Part shown: piece by piece, positions 15,534-23,561 of the stretch | Numbering within the stretch: position 1 is the first letter of the stretch | How the letters are laid out: the number at the start of each line of letters is the position of its first letter | Assembly (NCBI GenBank): GCA_027319585.1 | Contig: DAHVMY010000010.1 | Coordinates: 1-48,469, forward strand | Source: AG-12 sp027319585 | GTDB lineage: Bacteria > Chloroflexota > Dormibacteria > Aeolococcales > Bog-877 | Direction of reading: 5' to 3' | DNA: 48,469 nucleotides | Translations under genes and position numbers: made by a program | Notes under the pieces: model-generated | What the model was told of the DNA's origin: nothing | The model's input: only the letters and a program-made list of their open reading frames with translations | The model's database searches: none

Positions 15534-16841
15534 GTGTTGGGAGTCGCCGAGGAGCCCGCGGAGTCGGGTTGGGAAGAGCGGGCGCGGCGATACCTGCCCC
15601 GAGCGATGGTGCCCGCCCACCCCATCGTGGTCGACCGCGCGGAGGGCTCGCGGATGTGGGCTGCCGACGGGCGGGAGTTCATTGACTTCGCCGGTGGGAT
15701 TGGGGTCCTCAACGTCGGGCATGGACACCCGGCGGTCCGGCGCGCCGCGCACGACCAGCTGGATCGGCTGATCCACACCTCCTTCCAGGTGGCGGGCTAC
15801 GAGCCGTACCTGCAGGTGGCGGAGCGTCTTGCCCGGCTGGCGCCGGGGGCTGATCCGAAGAAGGTGATCCTGCTGAACTCCGGAGCCGAGGCGGTGGAGA
15901 ACGCAGTCAAGATCGCCCGGCTGCACACCGGTCGTCCGGCGGTGGTCGCCTTCACCGGCGCCTTCCACGGCCGGACGCTCATGACCATGAGCATGACCGG
16001 CACCGTGCGTCCCTACAAGGAGGGATTCGGTCCCTTCGTCGAGGAGGTGCACCGGGCCCCGTTTCCCTACGAGTACCGGGGCTGGTCGGGTGAGCGTGCG
16101 CTCCAGGCTCTGGAGGGCATGCTGCGCGACGAGGTGGCGCCCGACACGGTGGCAGCCATGGTGATCGAGCCCGTTCTCGGGGAGGGTGGGTTCGTGCCCG
16201 CGCCGGCGCCGTTCCTGGCCGGGCTGCGCGAACTCTGTGACCGGCACGGCATCGTGCTGGTGGCGGACGAGGTCCAGAGTGGGATGGGCCGGACCGCCCG
16301 CGTCTTCGCGATCGAGCACTCCGGAGTCGAACCGGACCTGATCACGGTCGCCAAGAGCCTGGGTGGAGGGCTGCCGCTCTCGGCCGTGGTGGGCAAGGCG
16401 GACATCATGGACGCCCCCGGCCCGGGCAGCCTGGGCGGGACGTTCGGTGGCAACCCGGTCGCCTGCGCGGCCGCGGTGGCGGTGCTGGACATGCTCGAGG
16501 AGGGCGGCCTGCTGGCACGGGCCCGCGTCCTGGGCTCGATCCTGGAGGAGCGGATGGCGGACTGGAAACGCCGCTACCAGGCGGTGGGCGACGTGCGTTG
16601 CCTGGGCGCGATGGCCGGGGTCGAGCTGGTCAAGGACCGCTCCGGCAAGGAGCCGGCGGCAGCTCTGGCGCAGCAGGTGCTGGACGGCTGCCGCCAGGAG
16701 GGGTTGCTGCTGCTGCGGGCGGGGCCCGAGCACAACGTGCTGCGGACCCTGATGCCCCTCAACATTGAAGAGGGAGTGCTGATGCGCGGGCTGGACATCA
16801 TGGAGCACCAGTTGGCGGTGGCCGACGCCGCGCCCAGATGA
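15534..16841 (+). CDS. gabT: Class-III aminotransferase, GABA transaminase type
   Basis: A 435-residue PLP enzyme. Family marks: GGIGVLNVGHGHPAV, LLNSGAEAVENAVKIAR, AFHGRTLMTMSMTG, the PLP aspartate in LVADEVQSGMGRTA and the Schiff-base lysine (about residue 273) in TVAKSLGGGLPLSAVVG. These resemble 4-aminobutyrate aminotransferase, which moves the amino group of GABA to 2-oxoglutarate and yields succinate semialdehyde. The next gene encodes an aminobutyraldehyde-type dehydrogenase, which would supply GABA, so the two form consecutive steps. Other omega-amino acids are possible substrates. GTG 15534 is preferred on promoter spacing. Confidence 0.85.
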   Translation: MLGVAEEPAESGWEERARRYLPRAMVPAHPIVVDRAEGSRMWAADGREFIDFAGGIGVLNVGHGHPAVRRAAHDQLDRLIHTSFQVAGYEPYLQVAERLARLAPGADPKKVILLNSGAEAVENAVKIARLHTGRPAVVAFTGAFHGRTLMTMSMTGTVRPYKEGFGPFVEEVHRAPFPYEYRGWSGERALQALEGMLRDEVAPDTVAAMVIEPVLGEGGFVPAPAPFLAGLRELCDRHGIVLVADEVQSGMGRTARVFAIEHSGVEPDLITVAKSLGGGLPLSAVVGKADIMDAPGPGSLGGTFGGNPVACAAAVAVLDMLEEGGLLARARVLGSILEERMADWKRRYQAVGDVRCLGAMAGVELVKDRSGKEPAAALAQQVLDGCRQEGLLLLRAGPEHNVLRTLMPLNIEEGVLMRGLDIMEHQLAVADAAPR

Positions 16842-16886
16842 CGGCGCGGCGCAGGCTCCACCACCGGATCGGGCCAAGGAGGCGGG

Positions 16887-18332
16887 ATGGCGATGAGTGA
16901 CGAGCCGAGGAAGATCTTCATCGGTGGCGATTTCGTGGAGAGCACGGGCGATCAGCTCCAGGAGGTGTTCAACCCCGCGACCGGCGAGGTGATCGCGCGA
17001 ACGCCCCGCGGTTCGGAGGCGGACGTGGACCGGGCGGTCGAGGCCGCCCGCAAGGCCTTCGACTCCGGCTGGGGGGAGTCGACGCCCAAGGAGCGCAGTC
17101 TCGCCCTCCTGCGGCTGGCGCAGCTGGTCGAGGAGCACGGTGAGGAGCTGGCCCGCCTGGAGTCCGAGAACGTAGGCAAGCCGATCTCCCCCACTCTCTC
17201 AGAGGAGATCCCTCCGACGGTGGATGCGCTGCGCTTCTTCGCCTCTGCGGCCCGCTGCCTGGAGGGGAAGGCGGCCGCGGAGTACGCCGCCGGCTTCACC
17301 AGCATGATCCGCAGGGAACCGGTGGGGGTGGTGGGCTCCATCGCGCCCTGGAACTATCCGTTGCAGATGGCGGTATGGAAGATCGGTCCCGCGCTGGCGG
17401 CGGGGAACACGGTGGTGCTCAAGCCCTCGGAGTGGACCCCACTCACCGCTCTGCGCCTGGCGGAGCTGGCTGCGGAGGCGCTGCCTCCCGGAGTGCTCAA
17501 TGTGATCACCGGCGACGGCGAGCCGGTCGGAGCCGGGATCGTCCGCCATCCCGGGGTGGGGATGGTGTCGCTGACCGGGGATGTCGGCACCGGCAAGGAG
17601 GTTGCCCGGGCCGCGGCCCAGACTCTGAAGCGGGTTCACCTCGAGCTTGGCGGCAAGGCGCCCGTGGTCGTCTTCGACGACTGTGACGTGGCGGCAACGG
17701 TCGAGGGGATCAAGGTCGGGGCGTTCTTCAACTCCGGGCAGGACTGCACAGCGGCGGCCCGGGTGCTGGTCTCTGAGCGCAACTACGACAACCTCCTGGC
17801 CGAGCTCCTGCCCGCGGTGGAGGGGCTGCGCGTCGGCGATCCCGCGGATCCGAAGACCGAGATGGGCCCGGTCGTGTCCGCGGAGCAGCTGGAGCGGGTG
17901 GGGGGGTTCGTGGATCGGGCCCAGGCCGGGGGCGCTGAGGTCCTGGCCGGAGGCGGGGTCATCGGTCAGCCCGGATACTGGTACCGCCCCACCGTGGTGC
18001 TCCCGCAGGGGCAGCGGTCGGAGATCGTGCAGCGTGAGGTGTTCGGTCCGGTGATAACCGTGCAGCGGTTCTCCGACGAGGAGACCGCGATCGCCTGGGC
18101 CAACGACGTCGACTACGGGCTCGCGGCCTCGGTGTGGACCCGCGACGTGGGCCGGGCGATGCGGGTCTCGCGGCGGCTGAACTTCGGCACCGTCTGGGTG
18201 AACACCCACATCCTGCTGGTGAGCGAGATGCCCCATGGGGGCTTCAAGCAGAGCGGCTATGGGAAGGACCTCTCCTCGTACTCGCTGGAGGAGTACACCA
18301 GTATCAAGCACGTCATGGTCGCCCTCGACTGA
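16887..18332 (+). CDS. Aldehyde dehydrogenase, gamma-aminobutyraldehyde/betaine-aldehyde type
   Basis: A 481-residue ALDH. Key residues are the asparagine in APWNYPLQM, the general base (about Glu 253) in LELGGKAPVVVF and the nucleophile (about Cys 287) in NSGQDCTAAARVLV. GQDCTAA is typical of PatD, PuuC and related aminoaldehyde dehydrogenases, which oxidise 4-aminobutanal to GABA with NAD. It follows the GabT-like gene by 45 bases and precedes an FAD amine oxidase. The start ATG 16887 has AAGGAGG just upstream; a second ATG lies two codons on. The exact aldehyde remains inferred. Confidence 0.87.
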   Translation: MAMSDEPRKIFIGGDFVESTGDQLQEVFNPATGEVIARTPRGSEADVDRAVEAARKAFDSGWGESTPKERSLALLRLAQLVEEHGEELARLESENVGKPISPTLSEEIPPTVDALRFFASAARCLEGKAAAEYAAGFTSMIRREPVGVVGSIAPWNYPLQMAVWKIGPALAAGNTVVLKPSEWTPLTALRLAELAAEALPPGVLNVITGDGEPVGAGIVRHPGVGMVSLTGDVGTGKEVARAAAQTLKRVHLELGGKAPVVVFDDCDVAATVEGIKVGAFFNSGQDCTAAARVLVSERNYDNLLAELLPAVEGLRVGDPADPKTEMGPVVSAEQLERVGGFVDRAQAGGAEVLAGGGVIGQPGYWYRPTVVLPQGQRSEIVQREVFGPVITVQRFSDEETAIAWANDVDYGLAASVWTRDVGRAMRVSRRLNFGTVWVNTHILLVSEMPHGGFKQSGYGKDLSSYSLEEYTSIKHVMVALD

Positions 18333-18365
18333 CCACCCCTGGTTTCTCTCGCTGCGACGGGCGCC

Positions 18366-19763
18366 TTGTCTGAGACCGCGCCTTCGGCCGGCGGTGGGCC
18401 GGACCCCGGGCCCAGCTTCTGGCTGCGCCACGACCCCTATTTGCCGGGCCCTTCCCTGTCCGGGCCGGCCGAGGTGGACGTGGCAGTGGTGGGCGGTGGC
18501 TTCACCGGCCTCTGGACGGCCATCGAGCTGCGCCTGCGGGACCCCCGGCTGCGGGTCGCGGTGCTGGAGCAGGAGGTGGTCGGATATGGCGCCAGCGGGC
18601 GCAACGGTGGATTCTGCGAGCCCAGCCTGACCCACGGCTACGCCAACGGACGGCGGCACTTCCCCAGCGAGGTCGAGGAGCTGGAGCGGCTAGGTCACGC
18701 CAATTTCGAACAGCTGGCGGAGTTTCTCGTGGAGCACCGCATCGACTGTGACTTCGAACGAACCGGGGTGCTGGAGATCGCCACCTCCCCCTGGCAGTTC
18801 GCGCTGCTGCAGGAGGAATTCGAGGAGCGGCGGCACCGGGCGGCGCCGGGGGAGCTGTTGGGCCCGGGACCAGCCCGCGATCGCCTCCACTCACCGAGCA
18901 TCGAGGGGGCTCTCTTCAGTCCCGACGCGGCGATCCTCAACCCCGCGCGGCTGGCGCGGGGGCTGAGGCGCGTCGCCGTGGAGCTGGGCGTCACCATCTG
19001 GGAACAGACCAGGGTGGAGCGATTGGCCCCGGTTCCCGGGGGGTGTGCGCTGGTGACGAGGCAGGCAACGGTCCGGGCCGAACGGGCGGTCCTGGCGACC
19101 AATGCCTACAGCGGCCGGCTGTTGCGGCGGCTCCGGGCTCGCTTCGTCCCCGTTTACGACTACGTGCTGGTTTCAAACCCTCTGACCCCGGCCCAGCGTC
19201 GGGCGCTCGGCTGGGAGGGGCGTGAGGGGGTCTCCACCACCGGGAACCACTTCCACTACTTCCGGCTCACCGCCGACGACCGCATCCTCTGGGGCGGGTA
19301 CGACGCGATCTACCACTTCGGCGGCAGGGTCGGCCCGGAGCTGGACCGGCGGCCCCAGACCTTCGCGCGCTTGGAGGCGCAGTTCCGGGAGATGTTCCCA
19401 ATGCTGGCTGACCTGGTGTTTGTCAGCCGGTGGGGAGGGCCGATAGCCACCACCACCCGGTTCACCTGCACCTTCGGGAGCGCGCTCGGAGGCCGGGTCG
19501 TCTACGCCCTCGGGTACACCGGCCTGGGCGTCGCCGCCACCCGTTTTGCCGCGCGCGTCATCGCGGACCACCTCTTGGCCCCGGAGTCGCCGTTGCTCCA
19601 GCTGGAGCTGGTGCGCCGACCCCCGCTGCCCTTTCCGCCCGAGCCCCTGCGCACCGCCGGCCTGGCGCTGGTGCAGGCGGAGATGGCCAGAGCAGACCGC
19701 ACCGGCAGGAGGGGTGCCTTGCTCAGCTTGCTGGATCGGCTGGGGGTGGGCTTCGACTCATGA
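18366..19763 (+). CDS. FAD-dependent amine oxidoreductase (DAO family, PuuB-like), second copy
   Basis: A 465-residue flavoprotein paralogous to the one at 10496. The FAD motif is VDVAVVGGGFTGLWTAIEL, followed by GYGASGRNGGFCEPSL, and the C-terminal FAD site is in VVYALGYTGLGVAATRFAAR. Like PuuB-type enzymes it should oxidise an amine to an aldehyde, giving the substrate of the dehydrogenase encoded just upstream. The start is TTG 18366, 33 bases after the previous stop; no clear ribosome site was seen. Two diverged copies in one cluster suggest two different amine substrates or two steps. Confidence 0.85.
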   Translation: MSETAPSAGGGPDPGPSFWLRHDPYLPGPSLSGPAEVDVAVVGGGFTGLWTAIELRLRDPRLRVAVLEQEVVGYGASGRNGGFCEPSLTHGYANGRRHFPSEVEELERLGHANFEQLAEFLVEHRIDCDFERTGVLEIATSPWQFALLQEEFEERRHRAAPGELLGPGPARDRLHSPSIEGALFSPDAAILNPARLARGLRRVAVELGVTIWEQTRVERLAPVPGGCALVTRQATVRAERAVLATNAYSGRLLRRLRARFVPVYDYVLVSNPLTPAQRRALGWEGREGVSTTGNHFHYFRLTADDRILWGGYDAIYHFGGRVGPELDRRPQTFARLEAQFREMFPMLADLVFVSRWGGPIATTTRFTCTFGSALGGRVVYALGYTGLGVAATRFAARVIADHLLAPESPLLQLELVRRPPLPFPPEPLRTAGLALVQAEMARADRTGRRGALLSLLDRLGVGFDS

Positions 19764-19782
19764 GGGCGTTTGACCGGTGGTA

Positions 19783-19810
19783 GTGCCAGGGGCCCGAGGC
19801 GAGCTGGCAC
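19783..19810 (+). terminator. Hairpin after the amine catabolism cluster
   Basis: GTGCCAG (19783-19789) pairs perfectly with CTGGCAC (19804-19810) across a 14-base loop, 20 bases after the last plus-strand stop and before the convergent gene at 19885. In addition GTAGTGCC near 19780 is repeated in inverted form near 19880, so a larger fold is possible. Confidence 0.4.
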
Positions 19811-19884
19811 GACGGCAGGCCCAACCTGTTCCCAAAGGTCCCGGCCGGTGGGGTGGGCCGGGGTCGCGCCGGTCACGTCCGGCA

Positions 19885-20856
19885 CTACGCCCTCCCGAAC
19901 CACCTGAGCACCCGCATCGCCCGCAGGGTGTTCCAGCGGCTGGGCAGTCCCACCCCGTCGTCCAGTTCGAAATAGAGCCGGCCAGGGTGGGGGTTCTCGA
20001 GCGGCCAGCGACCATCGCCGTCCCGCTCGGACTCGACGACATCCAGCGCCTCGCCGAGCCGGGGGTCGGGGCCGACCCCGGCTGCCCGCAGATAGTCGAG
20101 GCCACGCAAGAGGTCGTAGTGCCAGAAGGTGGGAAACGAGAACTGCGTCCACTCCGGATCGATCAGCGCCCCGCTGGACCGCCTTCGCAGCATCCGGCGT
20201 TCGAGGAGGTATTCGTGGGCGCGCTGGCGGGCGGAGGCGAGGTCATAGGACCCGCCGCGGGCCCGCTCGTACTCAAGCAATCCTTCCAGCACCTCGATCG
20301 TGGTGTGGAACGAGCCGCGCTGTGATCCCTGCTCCTGCTCGCAGTTCCAGCCGCCGTCCGCCATCTGCTCCGTCAGGAGACGCTCCACGATCGGGGAGAC
20401 CTCCTCTCCGAAGTACGAGCCGTTGGCCACCACCCGGCCGTTGATGCACGGCTCGACCTCGCCCGCGAAGTAGGCCTCGTGGTCGTGCTCCCACCGGCAG
20501 TTGGCTGCCACCAGCCGGACCGCCCTCAGGGCGGCTGCACTCTGGGGATCGAGGCCGAAGCTCCGCAAAAGGCTGAGGCTCCAGGTGGTGGATGTCCACT
20601 CGGGAAACAGGCTCCCGCGACACTCCGGGGGGAGCGCGTGCCACCAGTTGGCGGCCCGGTCGGAGTCGAAGGCAGGAGTGCCGGAGTCCCATTGGCCGGT
20701 TCGGAGCTGGAGCGCGAGCAGCCGCGCTCCCCATCCCTCCTCGGCGATCCGGGCACGCTCGGCGTCCACCTGCTCTTTGGGGGCGTCGCACAGGTCGCGC
20801 AGCACCTGCCACCGGATCGCGGCATCCGAGTCCAGGAGCCAGTTCACAACATCCAT
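19885..20856 (-). CDS. Prenyltransferase/squalene-cyclase-repeat-like protein of unknown role
   Basis: A 323-residue soluble protein. Its alpha-toroid character shows in repeats such as LLDSDAAIRWQVLRDL, LLTEQMADGGWNCE and the C-terminal ERDGDGRWPLENPHPG, resembling QW motifs of squalene cyclases and prenyltransferases. It lacks a recognisable catalytic DxDD motif, so it is probably not a cyclase. Similar short proteins are annotated in many soil bacteria without known function. ATG 20856 was chosen over GTG 20916 because the protein pattern begins MDVVNWLLDSD and GGAGAAG lies upstream. Confidence 0.65.
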   Translation of the reverse strand: MDVVNWLLDSDAAIRWQVLRDLCDAPKEQVDAERARIAEEGWGARLLALQLRTGQWDSGTPAFDSDRAANWWHALPPECRGSLFPEWTSTTWSLSLLRSFGLDPQSAAALRAVRLVAANCRWEHDHEAYFAGEVEPCINGRVVANGSYFGEEVSPIVERLLTEQMADGGWNCEQEQGSQRGSFHTTIEVLEGLLEYERARGGSYDLASARQRAHEYLLERRMLRRRSSGALIDPEWTQFSFPTFWHYDLLRGLDYLRAAGVGPDPRLGEALDVVESERDGDGRWPLENPHPGRLYFELDDGVGLPSRWNTLRAMRVLRWFGRA

Positions 20857-20934
20857 CGGCGGCTTCTCCGTGCACGAGGTCAGAAGGATCGTGATCGTAT
20901 CGGAACTCCGGATCACGCGCCAGGGCGCGACCGG

Positions 20935-21846
20935 TCAGACCGCGTCGGCCGCCAGGTGGCGGACCGCCCGGCTCCAGCGCCGCCCGGTGGACTCCAGGCT
21001 GTTGCCGTAATGGCTGGCGACGTTCAGGGCGCCGGGAACCCGCAGCATCAGGTAGAGGGCGGCGAAGGCGTACAGCATCCCGGCCAGGCCGCGTCCCGGT
21101 GCGAAGGCCAGGGTGGTCGCCACCCGCAGCACCAGGAGCTGGCCCAGCTGCATGAACAGCGAGACCGTGAGCAGCCTTCCCCACTGGCGGGCGAATCCCC
21201 TGGTCTCCGGCAGGATCCAGCAGATGGCGGCCAGGGGGGCGCTGGCGCAGAGGACGGCCAACAGGGTGTAGCGGACGACATAGGCTAGTGCCAGCACCAC
21301 CACCGCCACCACCAGAGCGGCGGCGAAGGCCAGCAGGAAGAGGTTGGTGCCGGCGGAGGTCACCGCGGGGCCGCTCAGAGGGCTGCTCCAGGGCAGATCG
21401 GCCACATTGACCCTTGCTCCTCCCACCACCACCTGGCAGAGGGCGTTGTTGAGGTCGATCAGCTGCTGGATCAAGGGGAGGCTGAAGGTTCCCAGCACCA
21501 GCCCCAGCAGTGCGCGGGGCAGGACCAGCTGGAGCTGGTGCGCGGTCGGCCCTCCGGCACTGGACACGGTGCGCAGGCCGCTGTAGAGCAAGACCGCCAC
21601 CAGCAGCGCGGCGCCGGCTGCCAGCAGCAGGTGGTTCACGGTCGCCACCCCGGGGGTGCTGGTGAAGGGGGTGTCGGGGGAGGGACCGGCCACGTCATGC
21701 GTCGAGAAGAGGTACGAACGGAGGTCCTGATCGAGTCCGGTCCGGGCGGTCTGGATGAACTCGCCGAGCGCTGAGCTGAGCAGCCCGTTGAGCAGCTCCA
21801 GCGGGTTCACCGCGAAGCTGGGCGGGTGCAGCAGCGGCTGGGCCAA
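20935..21846 (-). CDS. T4SS polytopic membrane protein, VirB6/TrbL-like (module A)
   Basis: A protein of about 303 residues with at least six membrane helices, for example LLLAAGAALLVAVLLYSGL, ALLGLVLGTFSLPLIQQLI and FLLAFAAALVVAVVVLALAY. The segment RYTLLAVLCASAPLAAICWI, followed by LPETRGFARQWGRLL and LMLRVPGAL, aligns with RYLVLAILAGCSSLAFVMLA, LPGGRGLFNRYWRTL and LMLEVPKRI of the larger protein at 39730, so the two are paralogues. VirB6/TrbL proteins form the inner-membrane channel of T4SS. The start is uncertain: TTG 21846 (six bases after the VirB2-like stop) or GTG 21810. Confidence 0.65.
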   Translation of the reverse strand: MAQPLLHPPSFAVNPLELLNGLLSSALGEFIQTARTGLDQDLRSYLFSTHDVAGPSPDTPFTSTPGVATVNHLLLAAGAALLVAVLLYSGLRTVSSAGGPTAHQLQLVLPRALLGLVLGTFSLPLIQQLIDLNNALCQVVVGGARVNVADLPWSSPLSGPAVTSAGTNLFLLAFAAALVVAVVVLALAYVVRYTLLAVLCASAPLAAICWILPETRGFARQWGRLLTVSLFMQLGQLLVLRVATTLAFAPGRGLAGMLYAFAALYLMLRVPGALNVASHYGNSLESTGRRWSRAVRHLAADAV

Positions 21847-21851
21847 GCGGG

Positions 21852-22091
21852 TCAGCCGACGGTGTGAGGAACCGCGGAGAGCAGCACGTGCGTCAGGAGG
21901 CCCGCGAGCTCCACCCCCAGAGTCCCGATCGCGATCCGGCCCAGCCACCGCTGCGCCTCCAACGCGCTGTGCGGGCTGGGCGCGATCACCCTCCAGATGA
22001 AGGCGCAGACGAAGGCCAGGGTCCCGAGGCTGCCGATCAGGCCCTGGGCCAGCAGCACCCAGGAGTTGAGGAGCGAGTCCAGCTCAGCCAA
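21852..22091 (-). CDS. Small two-helix membrane protein, VirB2/TrbC-like pilin candidate (module A)
   Basis: A 79-residue protein with two hydrophobic segments, SWVLLAQGLIGSLGTLAFVC and IAIGTLGVELAGLLTHVLLS, separated by a polar loop with ALEAQRWLGR. This is the layout of VirB2-type pilins, and the protein at 41910 has the same layout and position before its VirB6 gene. The start TTG 22091 overlaps the stop of a small upstream ORF by eight bases. A longer frame reaches 22340 but has non-coding composition before 22091. No clear signal peptidase site was seen, so pilin function is inferred from context. Confidence 0.5.
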   Translation of the reverse strand: MAELDSLLNSWVLLAQGLIGSLGTLAFVCAFIWRVIAPSPHSALEAQRWLGRIAIGTLGVELAGLLTHVLLSAVPHTVG

Positions 22092-22293
22092 GGGGCCCGT
22101 CCCGCTGGGCCGCCGCCATCGCCCACAGGCCCACGACGGGGATGGCCCCAGAAAGATCGGCGACGGGCCAGGTGTCGCAGCCGGGCGCGTGCTCCATCGC
22201 CACCAGCGCGCCGGGGTTCCCCACCCGGGCGCGACCCGTCGGCTGTGGACCGCGGGGGTGCAGGGTGGGAGTGAACGCAACCGGGGCCGGCAT
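22084..22293 (-). CDS. Small ORF with one membrane segment, head of T4SS module A
   Basis: A 69-residue ORF with mostly G/C third codon positions, unlike the overlapping frame, which supports coding. A hydrophobic stretch, VADLSGAIPVVGLWAMAAA, lies at the C-terminus. It ends inside the start region of the VirB2-like gene (eight-base overlap) and would be translationally coupled to it. An internal ATG (MEHAPGCD) is an alternative start. Unrecognised family. Confidence 0.4.
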   Translation of the reverse strand: MPAPVAFTPTLHPRGPQPTGRARVGNPGALVAMEHAPGCDTWPVADLSGAIPVVGLWAMAAAQRDGPLG

Positions 22294-22336
22294 CTCAAGG
22301 GATCTGTCCGCTCGGCCCGGGCGCCCGGGGCCGGCG

Positions 22337-22368
22337 ACATAGATGGTGCTTCAGCTCGGAGCTGTCAA
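22337..22368 (-). promoter_or_regulatory. Promoter with palindromic operator for T4SS module A
   Basis: A perfect -35 hexamer TTGACA (22368-22363) with a weak -10 (CATCTAT) about 17-18 bases on. The palindrome CAGCTC-G-GAGCTG (22352-22364) begins at the -35 box and fills the spacer, where a repressor would block polymerase. This is the only TTGACA found before a gene in the window. Confidence 0.4.
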
Positions 22369-22477
22369 CGGCCGGTCCGCACCCAGGACCGGCGCCGAGT
22401 CACGGCGGCCCAGCCGGCACCGGCTGGTCCGGTCAGACCCCGACCCTGGACCCCAGCCGACCACCCGGGTCGCGTGG

Positions 22478-22948
22478 TCATCCGCAGTCGGCGCTCCAGC
22501 CGGGCTCACCGGTGGTGGCCACGATCGTGACCGGGCCCTCGTTGCGCGAGTCGACCGTCATGTGCGCGCCGAACCTGCCCTGCGCAACCGGGCTGACCCC
22601 GAGCCCCGTCAGGGCGTCCACCACCCGATCGCATAGCCTCCGGCCGAGCTCCGGTGGCCCGGCGCTCGTGAAGGATGGTCGGTGGCCGCGGCTGAGGTCG
22701 GCGAAGAGGGTGAACTGGCTGATCACCAACGCCCCACCCCCCATCTCCAGCACGGACCGGTTCATCCTCCCAGCGGAGTCGGCGAAGATGCGCAGGTGCG
22801 CCAGCCGCTCGGCTAAGTGGTGGGCCAGGGCTTCGTCGTCGGTCGGCCCGATCCCCAGATAGACCAGGATCCCGCGGTCGATCGAACCGACCTCCTCGTC
22901 GCCGACGCTGACCCGGGCTCGCTCCACCCGTTGCACGACCGCCCGCAC
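22478..22948 (-). CDS. dtd: D-aminoacyl-tRNA deacylase
   Basis: A 156-residue cytosolic protein of the Dtd family, full length. It begins MRAVVQRVERARVSV and carries the conserved SQFTLFADLSRGHRPSF and the C-terminal NEGPVTIV of the active site. Dtd frees D-amino acids and glycine mischarged on tRNA. It starts at GTG 22948, four bases after the stop of the upstream unknown gene, with which it forms an operon. It separates the two halves of T4SS module A, so this is not a compact mobile element. Confidence 0.93.
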   Translation of the reverse strand: MRAVVQRVERARVSVGDEEVGSIDRGILVYLGIGPTDDEALAHHLAERLAHLRIFADSAGRMNRSVLEMGGGALVISQFTLFADLSRGHRPSFTSAGPPELGRRLCDRVVDALTGLGVSPVAQGRFGAHMTVDSRNEGPVTIVATTGEPGWSADCG

Positions 22949-22952
22949 CGGG

Positions 22953-23549
22953 TCAACCGATCGCCTGCAGCCCGCGATAGATGCGCATCGCCTCCGCCTC
23001 CGCCTCCAAAAAGCCCAGCGCCTGGGCGCGCATCCCCTGCAGGGAGAAGCTCCAGAGGCCGGGAGGGCTGGAGGGCCCGGGCATGGTGCGGCCTCGGTAC
23101 CGCGGCGGGTAGAAGGTGATGGTCGCGTGGGGCAGGCGCTTGAAGATCGGGCCCGAGACCATCACCTCGTCGATTGAGCGCGGCCCGATCACCCGTCCCT
23201 CGACCAGCTCCAGCTGCCGCTGCTTGCGGATCGGGTTGTCGGGGTCCTCCACCACCACCCGGCCGCCGAGCTCGGCGGTCAGCTGCAGCATCCCGAACGA
23301 GATCGCCAGCGCGTCCGTCTCGTCGCCCGCCAACTTCACGAATCCGGCCCCGACGATCGGCTCGAGGCTGTCCAGGCGCAGGTGGCGGAGGTACTCGGAC
23401 GCGAACAGGCCGCGGCTCTCGTCGGTCGCCAGCCAGACCGGCTCCGAGCGCCAGGCCCTGGCGGCGGCGAGGCGGGACACCGCGACCACCCAGTCCGCCG
23501 GGGTGGCGCGTCCGGCGTTCATCAGGCGATGGTGGACAACCCGAGCCAT
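22953..23549 (-). CDS. Hypothetical protein upstream of dtd
   Basis: A 198-residue soluble protein of no recognised family. It is mixed alpha/beta with no membrane segment, and contains FVKLAGDETDALAISFGMLQ, DPDNPIRKQRQLELVEGR and FYPPRYRGRTMPGP, which might contact nucleotides or nucleic acid. It is co-transcribed with dtd. The start ATG 23549 lies six bases after a TAGAAT -10 box whose TAG is the stop codon of the upstream VirB4-like gene, so the mRNA is probably leaderless. Confidence 0.6.
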   Translation of the reverse strand: MARVVHHRLMNAGRATPADWVVAVSRLAAARAWRSEPVWLATDESRGLFASEYLRHLRLDSLEPIVGAGFVKLAGDETDALAISFGMLQLTAELGGRVVVEDPDNPIRKQRQLELVEGRVIGPRSIDEVMVSGPIFKRLPHATITFYPPRYRGRTMPGPSSPPGLWSFSLQGMRAQALGFLEAEAEAMRIYRGLQAIG

Positions 23550-23555
23550 CGTCCG

Positions 23556-23561
23556 ATTCTA
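23556..23561 (-). promoter_or_regulatory. -10 box of a leaderless promoter, fused to the virB4-like stop codon
   Basis: TAGAAT, six bases before ATG 23549. Its first three bases terminate the VirB4-like gene. Confidence 0.5.
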
